Positions 26,121 to 33,793 of a stretch of DNA of 33,793 nucleotides are shown piece after piece. The translations under genes and the position numbers were made by a program. The DNA lies in assembly GCA_944387385.1 (NCBI GenBank), contig CALXES010000016.1, positions 1 to 33,793 of the forward strand, in the 5' to 3' direction. The notes below the pieces were generated by a model. It did not search any database. It was given only the letters and a program-made list of their open reading frames with translations, and was not told the DNA's origin. How positions within the stretch are numbered: position 1 is the first letter of the stretch; each line of letters opens with the position of its first letter. Origin of the DNA: an uncultured Clostridia bacterium (GTDB taxonomy: Bacteria > Bacillota > Clostridia > TANB77 > CAG-465).

Positions 26121-26648
26121 CTATTGTAAATAAAAAACATAATACTGACTTCTATCCCAATCTAATTGAATTCCAATATAACCTATTGTCTCTTCACAAA
26201 CTAACTCTACAATATAAATATTTGAACTATCATTTTCTTTATATAATTTTATATCATAATTTCCATTTTCTTCTATTCTATAAAAAATATTATTAATTTT
26301 CTCTTTAAAATCATTTTTTCTTAAATACTTAGAATAATTTTTGTCAATAATAGAATAATATTCTGCATCAATCTTTTTATCTGATGTTTGATAACTATAT
26401 CTTAAATCACTAATAATGTTTTTCACTACTCCATAATCGTCTCTATTTGAATAATTTTCACTAAAATTTTGAATTAAAGTTTCTATATTAACATTTTTAT
26501 AATCAATTTTATCAGAGTAAAGTTCAAAATCTATTTCCTCATTCCTCATTAGTACAATACAAATAAACATTATTAACATACCAATTAATAGAATAATTAT
26601 TTTATTTTTCATAGAAAGATTTTCATAAAAATGCATTATTCTTTCCAT
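26121..26648 (-). CDS. Small single-span membrane protein of the secretion operon
   Basis: 175 residues. One transmembrane segment (about 15-34, IIILLIGMLIMFICIVLM) is followed by an external domain of helices, then strands (INNIFYRIEENGNYDIKLY, YIVELVCEETIGYIGIQLD). This is the same general layout as the two other single-span proteins of the operon and could be a minimal VirB8-like domain. No family motif is recognised. An AGGAGG site precedes the ATG, ten bases after the stop of the split channel gene. Confidence 0.55.
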   Translation of the reverse strand: MERIMHFYENLSMKNKIIILLIGMLIMFICIVLMRNEEIDFELYSDKIDYKNVNIETLIQNFSENYSNRDDYGVVKNIISDLRYSYQTSDKKIDAEYYSIIDKNYSKYLRKNDFKEKINNIFYRIEENGNYDIKLYKENDSSNIYIVELVCEETIGYIGIQLDWDRSQYYVFYLQ

Positions 26649-26658
26649 TTATAACCTC

Positions 26659-27900
26659 CTATATATTATCAATATTATTTTTATTATTAAAATCAGATTT
26701 ATTGCTATTAGCAGTAGGAGTAGTTGGTTTATATGCATTATTTCTTACATTAGTATGTTTTTTTGACCTAGTAGATGAAGAAGTAGTAGAGCTACTAGTT
26801 GGAACTTTATTCTCTGTTATTTTTTGTTGCTTTCTCATTCCTGAAACAATATTCATATTTTTATGATATTCATCCATATTTCCAGCCTTCTTAGCTTCTT
26901 TTGCTTTTTCATAAACCTTTCTTTGTTCTGCTGTTAATTGAGAAGATTTATTAGCTTTATTTTGATTTATCTTATTAGCTTGTTTTACAAGATCATCATA
27001 CTTCTGTTGAGCCTCATTTTTCTTTTCAATAGATTTCTTAACTTCTCTTCTTCCTACACCATATTGGTATCCTAATTCATTAGCTGTTACGAGTGAACCT
27101 ACTGTTACATCCGTAGCTGCACGTCCAACTTTATCACCAACACCAGCACCGATTAACATATCACTTATTACGTCATCTCCTCCAGTACCAAGACCAACTA
27201 TACCGCCAACAGCAGCTCCACCTAACGCTCCAGCTGTTTCAGCTATACCTGATGCAGATTGCTTTAATCCTTGCAAAGCCTTTTGAGTTAGCTCATGTCT
27301 TTTTTTTCTATTTACTTCATCTAAATCAGGCGCATTAGCATTTTTTATTGCAGTAGTTAAATCATCTAAACTATAAGCTCCACTAGGAGTTGCCAAAGCG
27401 GCCATATTTCCTCCTGATACTCGACTGTTATTTGACAGGTTGTTTAATTGCATTCTTTTTTTATCAGCTTTTTCATTTAAACTTGCTGTTTCAGAATTAT
27501 TTTTAGAAATTCTACTATGTCTTATTCCTCCTAAAGCAGCGCCACCCATCATTCCAACACCGCCAATTACTTTTCCTGCATTATTCAGAACACTACTACC
27601 TAATTTTAAAGCAATACCTGTTTTTAATAAAGAATTTTTTCCTCCCATCATAGAATCATCCATGACTCCAGAACCCATTCCAAAAATCTTTTTAACAAGT
27701 AATTCTACTTTAGGTACCAAAGCAAGAATAATTATAGCATATACTCCCATAGACTGCTTGGCCGCATAACTATCTCCAGCGCCAATATAAAGTTTTACAA
27801 CTACAGATAACATAATAGTCAACAGTAATGCTTGCATACTTTGAACAAAAACTAATGAACAGACTTCTCTAAACCAAACGCTAAATATTTTATTTTTCAT
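26659..27900 (-). CDS. C-terminal half of a split VirB6/TrbL-like channel protein
   Basis: 413 residues. It opens directly with KIFSVWFREVCSLVFVQSMQALLLTIML. In one-piece TrbL-type proteins of Clostridia a similar amphipathic helix and membrane segment follow the LLTILAPIV segment, which here ends the upstream gene. Two or three membrane segments lie in the first 75 residues. Gly/Ala-rich stretches follow (VIGGVGMMGGAALGG near 110; AGALGGAAVGGIVGLG near 225), then a charged, Ser/Thr/Asn-rich tail to the end. The start is a real one: AGTGAGGTG precedes the ATG, 24 bases after the upstream stop. The two genes probably make one channel of the inner-membrane complex. The split is seen; the function is inferred. 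Confidence 0.65.
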   Translation of the reverse strand: MKNKIFSVWFREVCSLVFVQSMQALLLTIMLSVVVKLYIGAGDSYAAKQSMGVYAIIILALVPKVELLVKKIFGMGSGVMDDSMMGGKNSLLKTGIALKLGSSVLNNAGKVIGGVGMMGGAALGGIRHSRISKNNSETASLNEKADKKRMQLNNLSNNSRVSGGNMAALATPSGAYSLDDLTTAIKNANAPDLDEVNRKKRHELTQKALQGLKQSASGIAETAGALGGAAVGGIVGLGTGGDDVISDMLIGAGVGDKVGRAATDVTVGSLVTANELGYQYGVGRREVKKSIEKKNEAQQKYDDLVKQANKINQNKANKSSQLTAEQRKVYEKAKEAKKAGNMDEYHKNMNIVSGMRKQQKITENKVPTSSSTTSSSTRSKKHTNVRNNAYKPTTPTANSNKSDFNNKNNIDNI

Positions 27901-27924
27901 TAAATTTCACCTCACTTTTTTATG

Positions 27925-29316
27925 TTATATAGCACTTATAAAGAAATCATATATTACTACAATAGGTGCTAAAATTGTTAATAAAGTAACATAAAATACC
28001 CTCTTTACATAACTTATTAATAACATTATAGATTGTATTAAAAGTATCGCATAAAGTATTAAAGCAACATAATTAAACTTATCTACATCTTTTATAGTCT
28101 CAACTTGACCTTTAAAATATTCTCCCAAAGAAGATATTATATTTGCTATAGCATTAGCATCACTTTCACCTAAAATAAATTTTTTTGCGGCAGTTTCTAT
28201 ATACTTATATGCCACATCTTTTCCTTCAATACCATCAAACTTTGGCTCTAAATCTTCTAATTTATCTGTTTCAATAATATATTGAGTATCATTTAATATT
28301 CTTCTAAGAGTATTTACAGCCAATCCTGGATGAATATTCAGTCCTTTAACATCATATAGTTTTTTATTTAAATCTACATAATAACCTTCATCTGCTCTCG
28401 CTTGAACATATTCAATTTGATGTATTAAATAACTAAAAACAGCTGCTCCTTCTTCAGAGGAAGTAACATCCCTATATTGTGCCATCATCTCATCATATTC
28501 TTCCATTTGTTCTCTCTCTTTATCACTAACAACATACTCCCAACCTTTTTTTGATTTATATAAAGCATTGATTCCATCAGCATCATAAGGATATGCATTA
28601 TTATCTGCAAATGTATAATTATCACTTAAATCTTGACTTGATATAGCCTCTTGAAGCTGAGCCATTTCTTGTTCTTGAATAATATTTTTTAATAAAGCAG
28701 AACAAGATTGTACTATAGTTTCATTCAAATAAAAAACAAATGATATAAGTAAGTGAACAGAAAATAACATTACAACTGTATATAAACACTTAGTAATTGC
28801 TTCCTTATATTTAGCTTTTTCAGCAGCAATTGAGGCAATAGCAAGCCTAATAGCTGTAACTGCTACTCCGATTCCAAGAACTACAAGAGCCATAGTTAAT
28901 AAAGAAAAATAAACAGATCTAATCATATCTCCTACAGTAACAGATTCACCTATTGTAAAAATAGATCCGTTAGCTGGATTAAAATAATTTATATCTAAAT
29001 ATGGTAAAGAATTAAAAACAATATAGTCTTCCCAAGGAAATACATCCACACCTACCAACCACTTACTAAAATTTGTTATAGCTGATTCTACTAATTTTGC
29101 CAAGGAAAAGACAAATCTTCCAAGATATTGCATTATAATATCTCCAACTGTTGTCTCTGCATTTTCTTCCTCAATATTATCATCTAATGTATTATCTTCA
29201 TTAACAGTTATTGTTTTATAATCACTATTTACTGCTGCATTTACATACGTCAATTGAGGTTTTACAATAAAAATTCCTAGTAATATAATAATAAATATTT
29301 TTAAAATTTTATTCAT
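27925..29316 (-). CDS. N-terminal half of a split VirB6/TrbL-like channel protein
   Basis: 463 residues. A signal peptide or first membrane segment (about 1-28) is followed by an acidic stretch, then further membrane segments near 50-75, 130-160 and 175-200. A large external loop spans about 210-390. Two more segments close the protein, ending ISYVKRVFYVTLLTILAPIV. This last block is typical of the polytopic TrbL/VirB6 proteins in Firmicute conjugation modules, but those continue for further membrane segments, which here lie in the next gene. TAGGTGA precedes the ATG. It follows the VirB4 ATPase gene by 17 bases, the usual place for this component. Confidence 0.7.
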   Translation of the reverse strand: MNKILKIFIIILLGIFIVKPQLTYVNAAVNSDYKTITVNEDNTLDDNIEEENAETTVGDIIMQYLGRFVFSLAKLVESAITNFSKWLVGVDVFPWEDYIVFNSLPYLDINYFNPANGSIFTIGESVTVGDMIRSVYFSLLTMALVVLGIGVAVTAIRLAIASIAAEKAKYKEAITKCLYTVVMLFSVHLLISFVFYLNETIVQSCSALLKNIIQEQEMAQLQEAISSQDLSDNYTFADNNAYPYDADGINALYKSKKGWEYVVSDKEREQMEEYDEMMAQYRDVTSSEEGAAVFSYLIHQIEYVQARADEGYYVDLNKKLYDVKGLNIHPGLAVNTLRRILNDTQYIIETDKLEDLEPKFDGIEGKDVAYKYIETAAKKFILGESDANAIANIISSLGEYFKGQVETIKDVDKFNYVALILYAILLIQSIMLLISYVKRVFYVTLLTILAPIVVIYDFFISAI

Positions 29317-29333
29317 ATTTTTTCACCTAATTC

Positions 29334-31331
29334 CTATCTATTTTTAGCTTCAATAATTTTATTTAAGTTTGTTTCAACAAATTCAAATTCTTTCTGTGTT
29401 GGCTTAATTGCAATTACAGCAGATGTATAACCAATCTTTATCAAACCTTCCCCTCTTGAACATGTTACCAAAAATTGTGCTTCACCATCACTTAATTTAA
29501 AAACTTCTTTTAAATATTCTATTTCGGATTTATCTTGTGATAAAAATAATTTTGTCTCAGCTGATGTTAAAACAGCCTGACAAGATTTATTTTCATAAAA
29601 ATCTTGAAACTTTTGAGAAACTACAGTTAAAGAAACATTTCTTTTTCTAGCACGCCTTGCCATAGTATTTAAGAAATCAACCGCTTCAGGATATGCAAGC
29701 AACATCCAAGCTTCATCTACTAAAACTCTTTTTTTTCTAGCTTTCGTTTTGTCCTCACTATTCTTTTTAACATATTTTTCCCAAATCCATGACAAAAGTA
29801 TTTGTTGTGCCAACGGTCTAGCAAATCTTTCTTCTAATTGAGAAATATTTATATTTATAAAAGGACATTCATCTAACAATTCAAATGTAGATTGCCCATC
29901 AAAATATGCCATTTGTCCATTATATTTTCTACAAAATTGCTTCATAACCTTAACTAAATAATCATAATGATACCTATAAGTATCATTTTCATTTTCTTCT
30001 CTTTTATGAATTAATCTATCGTACCATTCACTAATAGTAGGCATACTTTTTCTTACTCTTCCTAAGTTTTCTCCATCACCATAATTTTCTTCATATAAAG
30101 ATTCTACATCATTAGTTATTCCTTTAGCTTTATAACATTGTAAAACAATTTCAGCTATAATTTGCTTAGTTAATTCTGTAACTTCTGTAGACTGTGTAGC
30201 TCCTCTAGCCATAGTTAACAAAGCTTGTGTCACGTCTTCAACTTTATTTTCTATATTAAGTTCATATCTTTCTTTGCCTGTTATTTCATCTTTAACCAAT
30301 TCTGATTCCAAATCAAATATATTTATTATTGTATCACTTTTAGGACTTACATCTATATTTATCCCTCTAAGAGCTTCTGCAACAACAACATACTCTCCTT
30401 CAGCATCTAATACCAAGTTTTCAACACCTGTTAAAATAGCCGATCTTGCCATAATTGTTTTTATAGTAACAGATTTACCAGAACCTGATTTTCCAAATAT
30501 TATCATATTATAATTAGTTAAAGAGTGGTTAAAATTATCAAATAATAAAGGTAATCCTGTTTGTACATTTATTCCAATAGGAATTCCAGTATCCATTCCT
30601 GCTTCAGCATTTACAAAAGGAAAAACTGTAGCCATAGAACCTCTATCAAAAGTATGTTTTCTTGTTATAGTATTATTATTTAAGGGTAAATTAGATTTAA
30701 AGCCTTCCTCTTGCAATCCCCATGCAGTTTTCAGTCCAATTTGATTTTTTGATGCTTCCATAGATAATATTTCTGATAATTTATCAAGTTCTAGTTTACT
30801 ATAAGCAAAAACTGTACAAATTATTGTAGCTTCAAATAATTTATTATATCCAGCTGCTATTTGATCTCTAAGTGACTCCGCTTCAGCTTGTTTTGTAGAT
30901 AAAGTAGCTTCTCTATTTATATCACCTCTATCTTGAGCAACATATCTTTCTGATTGTAGTTCAACAATAGTTTTGTTTAAATCATTTTGAGATACATTTT
31001 CAGGCACAGGAGTAATATAAACAGAAGCATTTACATCCCCAAATTCATAAATTCCAGATAAGAAATAAGGAAAAACAGCTTGTCTTGGTATAGTAGTGAC
31101 ATAAAATGTTCTTGCAAATCTTGAAACTTTTGAAAATATTTCCAAATAATCATAATGAGTTGCATCAATTCCAGACGGTGCCAATAAATCATGTAATGTA
31201 GATTTATTTATATTTAATCCATTATATCCATCTATATTATCACTCTCTTCTCCTAATTTATTAAGTTCGTCTAGCCTAGCTTGCATTTTTCTTAATTCTT
31301 TTCTAGAAACCTTCTTTTCTTTTTTTGCCAT
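29334..31331 (-). CDS. virB4: VirB4-family ATPase of the type IV secretion system
   Basis: 665 residues, soluble, membrane-associated by family. It powers channel assembly and substrate transfer. The N-terminal VirB4/TraC domain covers about 20-250 and includes FYVTTIPRQAVFPYFLSGIYEF. The ATPase domain has the Walker A GKSGSGKS at 280-287, followed by LVLDAEGEYVVVAEAL, and the Walker B motif VLVDEAW with Asp539-Glu540. An SLTVVSQKFQDF motif-III region follows. All nucleotide-binding residues are intact. I use the ATG at 31331, nine bases after an AGAGG site; the TTG at 31337 is less likely. It is the surest marker that this operon is a secretion/conjugation system. Confidence 0.93.
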   Translation of the reverse strand: MAKKEKKVSRKELRKMQARLDELNKLGEESDNIDGYNGLNINKSTLHDLLAPSGIDATHYDYLEIFSKVSRFARTFYVTTIPRQAVFPYFLSGIYEFGDVNASVYITPVPENVSQNDLNKTIVELQSERYVAQDRGDINREATLSTKQAEAESLRDQIAAGYNKLFEATIICTVFAYSKLELDKLSEILSMEASKNQIGLKTAWGLQEEGFKSNLPLNNNTITRKHTFDRGSMATVFPFVNAEAGMDTGIPIGINVQTGLPLLFDNFNHSLTNYNMIIFGKSGSGKSVTIKTIMARSAILTGVENLVLDAEGEYVVVAEALRGINIDVSPKSDTIINIFDLESELVKDEITGKERYELNIENKVEDVTQALLTMARGATQSTEVTELTKQIIAEIVLQCYKAKGITNDVESLYEENYGDGENLGRVRKSMPTISEWYDRLIHKREENENDTYRYHYDYLVKVMKQFCRKYNGQMAYFDGQSTFELLDECPFININISQLEERFARPLAQQILLSWIWEKYVKKNSEDKTKARKKRVLVDEAWMLLAYPEAVDFLNTMARRARKRNVSLTVVSQKFQDFYENKSCQAVLTSAETKLFLSQDKSEIEYLKEVFKLSDGEAQFLVTCSRGEGLIKIGYTSAVIAIKPTQKEFEFVETNLNKIIEAKNR

Positions 31332-31348
31332 ATACAATTACCTCTCTC

Positions 31349-32731
31349 CTATAAAATAGATTCATTTTCACCTTCAGCGTTTTTAACTATTTCTTCATTT
31401 CCACCATTTTCAGTTATTATCCTTTTAAGTTCTTCTTTTTCATTTCTAATTTCTTCATTATAAAGGTTTAATGCTTCTTCTTTTTTCTGATTAATTTTAT
31501 ATAATTCACTTTCTTTATATTTTTTCTCTAATTCTTCTTTTTCTTTTTCAACTTCTTCTTTTGCCTCTTTTTTCTCCTCTTCGATTTTAGGAGAAAGCTC
31601 TCTTTTAGTCTCACGATACTCTTCAACAATATTATCATAAGTTTTTTGTTTTATATCTTCATTCATATTTTCATTTTTTATTAATTCTACAGCTTGCTTA
31701 GAAATATCTTCTTGCATTTCAAGTTCTTTCATAGAATCAGTTTTTAATGTTTCATCCTTAATAGCTTTTTCTAGGTTCTCTATTGCTTTTAACTTTGCTT
31801 CTGTTTCTATAGCTTCTCTTAACATCATATCTTTTTTCTTAAAGGCATCAACTGAAGTAGAATATAATCTATAAAATCCAGATTCTAAAGCATCTCTAAC
31901 TCCCATCAAGCTTTTATCATCCCTATTATATGCAATATACAACAAATCAGCAAGTTCATTTGAATCCATAACTTTACCAATTACAGAAGATGAAGCTAAA
32001 GCACTTATAATTGAGTTACATCTAGTTAATAATTCTGTATAACACATCTCATTTATTTCTTCTTTAGTAAACTTATCTGCTGCTGCAATATCTGATTTAG
32101 AATATGACACTAAAACATAAAAATTTCTTTGCAATAAATTTTTATTAACACTCATTTTCTCAACATATGATATAATGTCTTCTGCATATTCATATACGTT
32201 AGCTATTTTAGCTCTCTCTCTTGATATTTCATCAAGCTCTTCTTTATAAATATCAAAAATACCACTTTTCTCTTCAAAAAGTTTATTATACTTTATATAT
32301 TCTTCTTGTAATTTTTCAATATTTTGTTTATAGCCTACAACAACATTTTTTAAATCTATATTTTGAGCCTGTACATATAATTGAATAGGATATTTTAAAG
32401 TATTTAAAAAAGTTATAAATCCTTGCTCTACAGCCATTTGTTCAACTTCAGACATTAAATCATAATTTATTCCTTTACATTTTATAGCCATAGTGTATCT
32501 TTTTCCATTATTCTGAACAATCATATTATCCATAATTCTGTCAAATTCCATAAACTTAAATACATCATCTCTTTTTACTTTATCTTTTGATGTCGTATTA
32601 GTAGAATTATTATTTACTTTCTCCGCTGGTTTATTTTTTATATCTTGTTTTTTACCATTAGTAGCAAATAAAACAATCATAATAATTATAAAAATAATAA
32701 TTATTATCGCTATAATATAAAAAGCTATCAT
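31349..32731 (-). CDS. Membrane-anchored VirB4-N-like (TraC-like) partner with long coiled coil
   Basis: 460 residues. Residues 1-23 are a membrane anchor made almost wholly of Ile, Phe and Met. Residues about 55-300 (KFMEFDRIMDNMIVQNNGKR, then FITFLNTLKYPIQLYVQAQN and LLQRNFYVLVSYSKSD) resemble the N-terminal domain of VirB4/TraC proteins, but no Walker motif follows. Instead residues about 310-450 are a Glu/Lys-rich coiled coil. The same kind of protein often precedes the VirB4 ATPase in Gram-positive and CPR conjugation loci. The neighbouring ATPase has its own N-terminal domain, so this is a partner, not its missing half. Its ATG overlaps the previous stop by one base (TAATG), so translation is coupled. 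Confidence 0.7.
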   Translation of the reverse strand: MIAFYIIAIIIIIFIIIMIVLFATNGKKQDIKNKPAEKVNNNSTNTTSKDKVKRDDVFKFMEFDRIMDNMIVQNNGKRYTMAIKCKGINYDLMSEVEQMAVEQGFITFLNTLKYPIQLYVQAQNIDLKNVVVGYKQNIEKLQEEYIKYNKLFEEKSGIFDIYKEELDEISRERAKIANVYEYAEDIISYVEKMSVNKNLLQRNFYVLVSYSKSDIAAADKFTKEEINEMCYTELLTRCNSIISALASSSVIGKVMDSNELADLLYIAYNRDDKSLMGVRDALESGFYRLYSTSVDAFKKKDMMLREAIETEAKLKAIENLEKAIKDETLKTDSMKELEMQEDISKQAVELIKNENMNEDIKQKTYDNIVEEYRETKRELSPKIEEEKKEAKEEVEKEKEELEKKYKESELYKINQKKEEALNLYNEEIRNEKEELKRIITENGGNEEIVKNAEGENESIL

Positions 32732-33126
32732 TATAAGTTTCCTCCTTTTTTATCTGCTTGCATTTCTTTAGTGATATTTTTCTTTCTATCATAATTATAT
32801 ATATATATTTTTTTTCTTCTTTTGAATGTTATAAATCGCCATATAATATCACTTACATATTCTCCGCCTGCTTTTCTAAATTTTCCTACTAGCGGAGAAT
32901 CTGGAATTTTTAATGCACCTATTAAATATCCTATAACTGCAAATATTAATATGCATATAATCATAGCTACAAGATTATCAATTCCTATTAAGCCAGATAC
33001 AATCATCCAAACTCCAGCACCAACTAAGCCAAAAACCAAAGTAAAAATAAAGGATTTAGTATTAAAAATATATAATATTCTACTCTCGCCTTTAACATTT
33101 CTAGGTACAAAATACGAATTACCCAT
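32731..33126 (-). CDS. PrgI/VirB3-like inner-membrane protein
   Basis: 131 residues. A short cytoplasmic start (YFVPRNVKGESRILYIFNTK) is followed by two membrane segments (about 24-45 and 53-72). Then come the IPDSPLVGKFRKAGGEYVSDIIWRF block and a strongly basic tail. This layout is that of PrgI/TrbD/VirB3 proteins, which anchor the VirB4 ATPase at the membrane. The position directly before the VirB4-related genes agrees. An AGGAGG site precedes the ATG. Confidence 0.8.
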   Translation of the reverse strand: MGNSYFVPRNVKGESRILYIFNTKSFIFTLVFGLVGAGVWMIVSGLIGIDNLVAMIICILIFAVIGYLIGALKIPDSPLVGKFRKAGGEYVSDIIWRFITFKRRKKIYIYNYDRKKNITKEMQADKKGGNL

Positions 33127-33151
33127 ACATACCTCCTATTAATCTTAACTG

Positions 33152-33766
33152 TTATACTGTTTCATTAATTATTTTAGATATAATATTTAGTACTTCAACT
33201 GCACAAAATGCTAATATTATTCCAATAATAAAAGAAAATGATTTTCCTTTTAATTCGGCTTTTCCTTCTGCGCCAGCAAAAATATATTTTATTCCTATAT
33301 ATAGAATTGCAATTAAAGCAACAATTTGAGCTACAAATTTAAAAATTGTAAAAACATTTCCTATAGCAGCTTCAAAAGTATTAGCATTCTTAAACAATAC
33401 AAAAGTAGTTCCATTAGATATTAACAGTGAATATATACCTGTCCATCCAAAGAAAAGTAAACATGCTACTAATAAATTCATCAAATTTTCTTTTGCTAAA
33501 GCTTTTCCCTCTGCACTTGCAAACATATATCTAATTCCTATTATTATAGTAGCCATTGTAATTACTACAGTTCCTATAATCTCTACATAATTTTCTATAC
33601 TACCTATCATTGAACTAAACTGATTTGCAATAGTATCATTTTGACTACCTTTGTTGAACCAATCCATTCCACTAGTATAAAAATCAGCAAATACTTGTCT
33701 ACTTGTAAAAGAAAAAATAGTAAAAACTATTAGAATAAAAACAACTTTTTTTATATTTATTTTCAT
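33152..33766 (-). CDS. Double-domain VirB2/TrbC-like pilin protein
   Basis: 204 residues with a signal peptide (about 1-27, ending VFA). It contains two similar membrane units. Each has a hydrophobic segment, the motif IGI[RK]Y[MI]FA[SG]AEGKA (about 77-89 and 157-169), a short basic loop and a second hydrophobic segment. VirB2/TrbC pilins normally have one such unit, so this looks like an in-frame duplication within one polypeptide. I use the ATG at 33766, seven bases after GGGGTG; the GTG at 33775 lies within that site. It is the first gene of the operon visible here; more genes and the operon promoter may lie to the right. Confidence 0.75.
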   Translation of the reverse strand: MKINIKKVVFILIVFTIFSFTSRQVFADFYTSGMDWFNKGSQNDTIANQFSSMIGSIENYVEIIGTVVITMATIIIGIRYMFASAEGKALAKENLMNLLVACLLFFGWTGIYSLLISNGTTFVLFKNANTFEAAIGNVFTIFKFVAQIVALIAILYIGIKYIFAGAEGKAELKGKSFSFIIGIILAFCAVEVLNIISKIINETV

Positions 33767-33793
33767 TTTTTTCACCCCAAATCTAATATGAAT

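Overview
The window comes from a very AT-rich, low-GC Gram-positive bacterium. Genes have strong AGGAGG-type ribosome binding sites, consensus sigma-A promoters and rho-independent terminators, and use the standard code with TGA as a stop. The mix of a thioester/CnaB surface adhesin, a Gram-positive conjugation-type secretion operon and glycolytic genes would fit an uncultured, host-associated Clostridia-like Firmicute. That placement is inference; no rRNA is present to test it. Nearly every gene lies on the minus strand, so transcription runs from right to left.

Layout from right to left. (1) 33766-20982: a tight operon of ten genes for a type IV secretion/conjugation channel. It encodes a double VirB2/TrbC-like pilin, a PrgI/VirB3-like protein, a membrane-anchored VirB4-N-like partner, the VirB4 ATPase, a VirB6/TrbL-like channel split over two genes, three single-span VirB8/TcpC-like candidates, and a large membrane-anchored wall hydrolase (GH24 lysozyme plus CHAP) like CD1108-family mobile-element proteins. 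No relaxase or coupling protein is visible; the operon runs off the right edge. (2) 20981-17702: a structured intergenic region with a candidate hairpin RNA, an S1-domain RNA-binding protein, a small Cys-rich protein, a replication-relaxation-like winged-helix protein, and a candidate plus-strand sRNA with its own promoter and terminator. (3) 17701-10885: the lower glycolysis operon gap-pgk-tpiA-gpmI-(zinc-ribbon protein)-eno, with a stem-loop between gap and pgk. (4) 10884-9474: a twice-frameshifted plus-strand HTH gene and a divergent membrane-anchored protein, sharing back-to-back promoters. (5) 9277-4877: an rnjA-gltX operon that carries at its 3' end a VbhA-like antitoxin and a Fic enzyme. 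(6) 4790-4575: a tiny protein that is more than half Cys plus Asn. (7) 4322-1: a large surface adhesin with an N-terminal thioester domain and at least nine CnaB/SpaA modules, cut by the left edge.

The glycolysis and rnjA-gltX blocks are housekeeping. The secretion operon, adhesin, Fic pair and HTH remnant are accessory. The most interesting points are the rearranged secretion genes (pilin fusion, channel split), two unannotated RNA candidates, and the toxin-antitoxin pair embedded in an essential operon.
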